In this document: positions 59,901-64,000 of the stretch, piece by piece
Layout: every line of letters starts with the position of its first letter
How positions within the stretch are numbered: the first letter of the stretch is position 1
DNA from: Eudromia elegans
Taxonomy: Eukaryota > Chordata > Aves > Tinamiformes > Tinamidae
Direction of reading: 5' to 3'
DNA: 64,000 bases
NCBI GenBank assembly: GCA_003342815.1
Contig: PTEX01000147.1
Coordinates: 744,001 to 808,000, forward strand
Program-made: the position numbers and the translations under genes
The notes under the pieces: model-generated
Told to the model about the DNA's origin: nothing
The model's input: only the letters and a program-made list of their open reading frames with translations
The model's database searches: none

Positions 59901-62046
59901 CAATCCAGCATTACACATTTGTCTCTGTATGAAGGCAACATTTATTTTAGTCTGCATACTAAGGAAGAGTGGGCAAAAGCAGACCCCTGAAATATTGCTT
60001 ACACTCTCTCTACTGTCTATTAAAATGTCTATTATAATTCTGCATAAATAGAGCTTCCCATTACAGCTCTTCTCAGGCAAGGTAAAACAGCACTAGTATC
60101 CAGAGCATTAAACTTAACTTTTTTTTTCCCCAAAAAACAACAAAAAAACCCCAACTTACCAAAAATGTTCTTCACATTCTGTTTGCTGACCAAATAATCC
60201 ACATACTGATGAATCACCAGGAGATTAATTTGCCTGAAAGGAAAAGAAGCTTAGGAACCTCAGCTACTATAAGTCTCTGCCCACAGAAATCTTACGTATT
60301 TTTGAAGCCTTGCACTTATACATACATGGATATCTCTGAGATATGATACTCTCAGCATTTTAACAATTCAGGTAACAGCTCAGTTCTGAATGTCATGTAC
60401 TTTCCTCCAGCTCCTCTTTCTCCTGACACGTTGTTTGCTGTTCCAATGTTATTTCACCTGATAATTGCTGAAGGCTTCTCATACCAAAGGGCATTTTTGG
60501 AGAGAGATGGGAGATCATAAGGCACTGAAGCCTTTTTAAGTATTAGGGAAACAAGAGTGCTCTTCAGAGCACAGTGGTGTTCGTGCAAGTGCTGGCAAAG
60601 AGCTAAGCTATCCTCACTGCAGGATATAGACTGCAAAACGGTATCTGGTGGATGTGACTTTGACCTCTTGTTAAAAAGGATGACAAAGAGGGAAGTTAGG
60701 ATTCTAGGTTTATCTCCTCTCCAGAACAAACTTACTTTACTTATCAGTGATTCATATTTTGCTGTTGTTCTAACCTGTCAAATATGCACGGCAACCCTGT
60801 GGTCTGGAAGTCAATTCTGAGACCTTTACTGTGTACACACATGACCTGCAATTTCATAGCTGCTCTCGCAGGATCTATCTGACCATGACAGTGCATGTCC
60901 CAGCAGTGGGACCAGAACATCCTCCAAATGCTTGCTGCAATAAACTCAAGTAGTAATAAAAAAGAAAATTAGAAATAAGTTTCCTCTAAAGCACAAAATT
61001 AAGCAGTGACTGTAATGCAAATGAGTTCTCTGACTGATATAGTACTTGCTTGGCAAACTAACCAAAAGAAAAGTCTTGCTTTTAACGGACCACATTAGCA
61101 AATCTCCATCATCTTCCTCAAATACTTGTTCAGCTCTTGGCTTATCAGAATATTTCAGAATATCAAAATATTTCAAGATCCTTGGCAAACTGCAAACAAC
61201 TCAATTTTGCAACATCAAATGAAATATGGAAGAAATCTTTTAATCAACATTTCTTTGAGGAAGGCTGAATTTCAACTTTTGATTTGTCTATCATTTTCAG
61301 AACTTGCAAATCTTGCAATGTTCTCTTGCTTAAACTGATCCATTACACACATAAATGTTCATGACTTAGGGCCAAGAGCCCTATAACTGGACATCAGACT
61401 TAGACATTTGTTTCCCAGATCTCAGGCGTTCTTTTTATTTTGTGATTTGTGATTGAACTATAATATACCTTAGAAAACTTGAAAATATTACAATGTGCAT
61501 ATAATCTTACTATAGTTTAGTTTGCACCTAGAAAAGTAGTAGAAAAAGACACAGGACTGACTCAACATTTCTCACCCCAGATCTTCCTGGGGGCACTCGC
61601 TGAGAGACCAAAGGCTGCAGAGGTAAAGGGAACCCGCTAGTGCTATTAGTCCTTTCTCATCCTACTTATCCCTTCTTCCAAGGGCAAGCCTGGATGGTTT
61701 GGTTACAAAATTAACCTCATCTTTTTATGGCTATATGGAAGGGGATAAGCTTTTTAAACCTTTAGTTGTAGTACACTTTTGTGTACTGCACTACACTTGT
61801 ACACTCTAAGCTCTACACTATTCACCAAAACCGAAAAGGTGAATTTATCAGAGAGATAATAAAAAAATAAAACCAAACAACCATCATTTCTGTAAAAGGA
61901 AGCAGGAAAATAAAGCTTTATGATAACATTTGAGGATGCAATTTTGATCATGCAACGACTGTGCTGCAAACTAATACTTACCCATCAGGAGTCATTGGAG
62001 TGATTGTAGCTGCTACAAGACCCTGTAACTTCTTTCTGGGTGCCAT
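53947..62046 (-). CDS. NPL: N-acetylneuraminate lyase (sialic acid aldolase), 11 coding exons, complete
   Basis: NPL cleaves N-acetylneuraminate to N-acetylmannosamine and pyruvate in the cytosol, the key step of sialic acid breakdown (EC 4.1.3.3). Coding exons, high to low: 62046-61982, 60233-60160, 59301-59214, 58168-58111, 58016-57941, 57208-57116, 56674-56526, 56352-56306, 55508-55424, 54831-54792, 54095-53947. They total 924 nt, or 307 residues (human 320), all GT-AG and in phase. Family features of this DHDPS-like TIM barrel are present: GTTGEG at 49-54 (pyruvate carboxylate binding), Tyr142 in FYYYHIP and Lys172 in FQGVKFSD (Schiff-base lysine). MGATGAVGSTYNYL of human reads [14 protein letters not shown] here. 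The protein ends ...LNSMVWPTD, about a dozen residues shorter than human. The 47-nt exon at 56352-56306 is easy to miss. The enzyme should be active. Confidence 0.97.
56306..56352 (-). CDS. NPL: NPL 47-nt small exon
   Basis: ctag|CAACTGCTCAGT opens [15 protein letters not shown] and ends in a split Ser codon at ggaag|gtcagt. It matches human QLLSALVMGATGAVGS and is required to keep the frame between the exons at 56526 and 55508. The donor gtcagt is weaker than most in this gene. Confidence 0.93.
56526..56674 (-). CDS. NPL: NPL exon with the catalytic Schiff-base lysine
   Basis: Encodes [40 protein letters not shown] and FVFLYGVDE. The lysine of GVKFSD (residue 172) forms the imine with pyruvate in this aldolase family. 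The exon runs from a phase-1 acceptor to a phase-0 donor. Confidence 0.96.
61982..62046 (-). CDS. NPL: NPL first coding exon
   Basis: ATG at 62046-62044 opens [20 protein letters not shown], which matches the family N terminus. An acceptor (ctttccaagcag) lies four bases upstream of the ATG, so the exon probably begins at 62050 and a noncoding first exon lies upstream in the CpG island. The phase-2 donor is gatgg|gtaagt. Confidence 0.93.
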
Positions 62047-62479
62047 TGAACTGCTTGGAAAGCAAAGAAAGAAATAATAAATAAATTCTGTACTGTTTCA
62101 GCTGACTGCTATTAACAAGAAAGCTCCACAGGCAAAGTCCATAAGAGGTGACCCGTGCAGGGTTTTTTGCAGTGGAGAAAAGAACCTCGAGAGAATTGCT
62201 GAGTTTTTGCTCACAGGGAAGCGTCTTGCAACGTGCCCCATCCACGGGCAGGAACGGGAACACCACCTGTGGCTTCTGGACGCTTTTTCTTCACTATTCC
62301 TTGCTCACACATAGGTTATGGCCTGACCCTCGCACAGGGACAGCGGGCAGCTCGTGAGGCTGAATGCATTGTGGAGAATCCCGGCTCATCCCCCTTCACT
62401 CGCGCTTGAGAAAGGGGAAGGAAGCTGGGAACGCTGTCACACCAGCCAAGAAGGGGAAGAGTGAAGCCCGAAACCTCCT

Positions 62480-62850
62480 CATCCAAGAGGGCCAGAACCC
62501 GCCGGCCAGCGAGGGCCGGCCCGGCCAGCGTCGCCCCTCCGCGCTGCCGAGCCGCCCGAGCAGCGGCACGACGGGCGGCCACCGCTGAGGCCGCGGCGCT
62601 CGGCNNNNNNNNNNNNNNNNNNNNNNNNNNNNNNNNNNNNNNNNNNNNNNNNNNNNNNNNNNNNNNNNNNNNNNNNNNNNNNNNNNNNNNNNNNNNNNNN
62701 NNNNNNNNNNNGCGGGCGCCACCGCCCACCCGCTCCGCCCCCGTGGTCGGGGCCGGCCCCGCGGCGGCGGCCGTTGGAGCCGTTGGGCCGGGCGGGCGCC
62801 GGCCGTTGGGACCGTTGGGCGGCGCACGCCTCAGGGGGCGTTTGGGCGAG
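62480..62850 (-). promoter_or_regulatory. NPL: CpG island, probable NPL promoter with CAACGG cluster
   Basis: GC-rich island 0.4-0.8 kb upstream of the first NPL coding exon, split by an assembly gap. It carries CCGTTG at 62771, 62780, 62803 and 62812, which read CAACGG on the NPL strand: four MYB-type sites in 47 bp, arranged in two pairs 9 bp apart. GC boxes (ccgccccc) are nearby. It presumably contains the noncoding first exon of NPL, whose limits I cannot fix. A divergent transcript toward 64000 is also possible. Confidence 0.6.
62605..62711. other. Assembly gap (107 N) in the NPL CpG island
   Basis: The N run is flanked by extreme GC content. It probably hides part of the NPL promoter or noncoding exon 1. 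Confidence 0.9.
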
Positions 62851-64000
62851 CCCGCTGCCTCTCCCCTTTCACCCAGGGAGCGCTTTACCCCGTGCGGAGG
62901 CGCGGCGCTGGCCGGGTGGCACCCCGAGACAGGCTGCTGATCCCAGCCGACACCTCCGGCGAGCTGCTGCCCCTAAACGACACTTATTTAAACCATCTTC
63001 ACTTTGATAGAGTTCCCAAATCGAGGGACAGCCGTGCCAAACTTTAAAATGCAAGTAGTGACTAGCATTACCCAAACGACTGTCACCCGCACAGAATTAC
63101 TCCTTTCCTAAGAGCATGCTGATAAACCAGGTGGGATGCTGCTTTGGTTTTACGGAGGAAAAGGGGTTTGGCAGCGGCAGGCACCGGCTGTCACGCGAGC
63201 CTGCCCTGTTGGGGAGTTCTGCTGACCTGACCAACATTTAAGAACCCATCAGTGTCACTGCATTTCTGAAGGCAGTTTGCACCGCTCCTAGACTTAACAG
63301 TGGGGAAGGGCAGTCTTGATGGGGGCAATGGAAATACCCTTTGTGTACAAGGTTACAGCTAAAAAAACCCAAGGAAACAAACCAACAAACTTACAAAGAC
63401 AACGATCACTGCTTGCCTGAAGGACAGGGAGGAAGTTGGCACCATTGGACATTTTCTCTGAAGACAGACATGTTCTCGTGACCTCCTTCCCTCTCCATGA
63501 GCTTCCCTCCTCGCCCCGACTCTTGGAGGAGCTGCCAGAACAGCCGCAGCCTCTGCAATCCTCTGCAATGCAAGACCAATGCTTTCAGTGCTGCTTGGAC
63601 TTAGCGGTCACCATAGCACTGTAGACTATTGGGGGGGCGATTCCAAACGAAGGTGAGAAAACAGTTTTGTGAATTTCTGCAGGGATTTTTTCCCAGCCAT
63701 TAGCCACTGTGTGAAAAACAGGAACATACTTGCTCTATGGAGCTAGAGATCAGCGGGGAAGGAAGCCTGGCTGCAAAGAACATGTTTGTTTTGCAGTCTG
63801 CAGATAACATAGAGTGACTCGAGCTAGCTGAGCTACATTAAGTTGTCTAAGCCTGCACTTTGGAGCTGGGTGAAGAAACACGCTCATGGTACAGTGTGCT
63901 CGGCAGTGTCAGAGCACTCATGGAGTCTTATCTGCTTGGGATCCACATATCTGCTGTGCAGGGCAATATAAAGCAGGCCAAGAGGGGCTCGCAGAGGCTG
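62850..64000. other. Region upstream of NPL, no gene recognised
   Basis: Mixed-composition sequence falling from GC-rich to average. No coding exon, repeat or RNA gene was recognised. In mammals the neighbouring gene on this side is RGS8, but no RGS exon is visible here. Confidence 0.6.

Overview
The window is nuclear DNA from a bird. The evidence is the vertebrate gene order LAMC1-SHCBP1L-DHX9-NPL (the same block as human 1q25.3, here inverted), short introns, CpG-island promoters, and a CR1 LINE whose 3' end carries the ATTCTATG octamer repeat typical of avian CR1. I cannot name the species from sequence alone.

Layout. 1-5410 is the start of LAMC1 intron 1, on the minus strand. 5411-5804 is LAMC1 coding exon 1, encoding a signal peptide and the start of the laminin N-terminal domain; the other exons lie off the left edge. 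5805-6200 is its CpG-island promoter. 6260-16230 is about 10 kb of intergenic DNA with no gene I can support. SHCBP1L lies on the plus strand: ten exons, 16592-26579, start codon lost in a GC-rich assembly gap. It is tail-to-tail with DHX9 on the minus strand: 27 coding exons, 51965-27542, which I spliced by eye into one uninterrupted 1231-residue frame. NPL follows, also on the minus strand: 11 coding exons, 62046-53947, 307 residues, with a CpG-island promoter near 62480-62850 that holds the second assembly gap. 62850-64000 has no recognised gene.

All four genes look intact and functional, and every intron I placed has GT-AG ends with consistent phase. They do not form one pathway: LAMC1 is a basement-membrane laminin chain, SHCBP1L a germ-cell spindle protein, DHX9 a nuclear RNA/DNA helicase, and NPL the sialic-acid aldolase.

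The strongest unexplained signal is regulatory. The SHCBP1L promoter and the NPL-side CpG island each carry four MYB-type CAACGG motifs on the sense strand of the neighbouring gene, and DHX9 carries two palindromic CCGTTAACGG motifs just upstream of its ATG. I saw no such cluster at LAMC1. I found no CRISPR array, tRNA, rRNA, endogenous retrovirus or other capsid-bearing element, and no new gene system.
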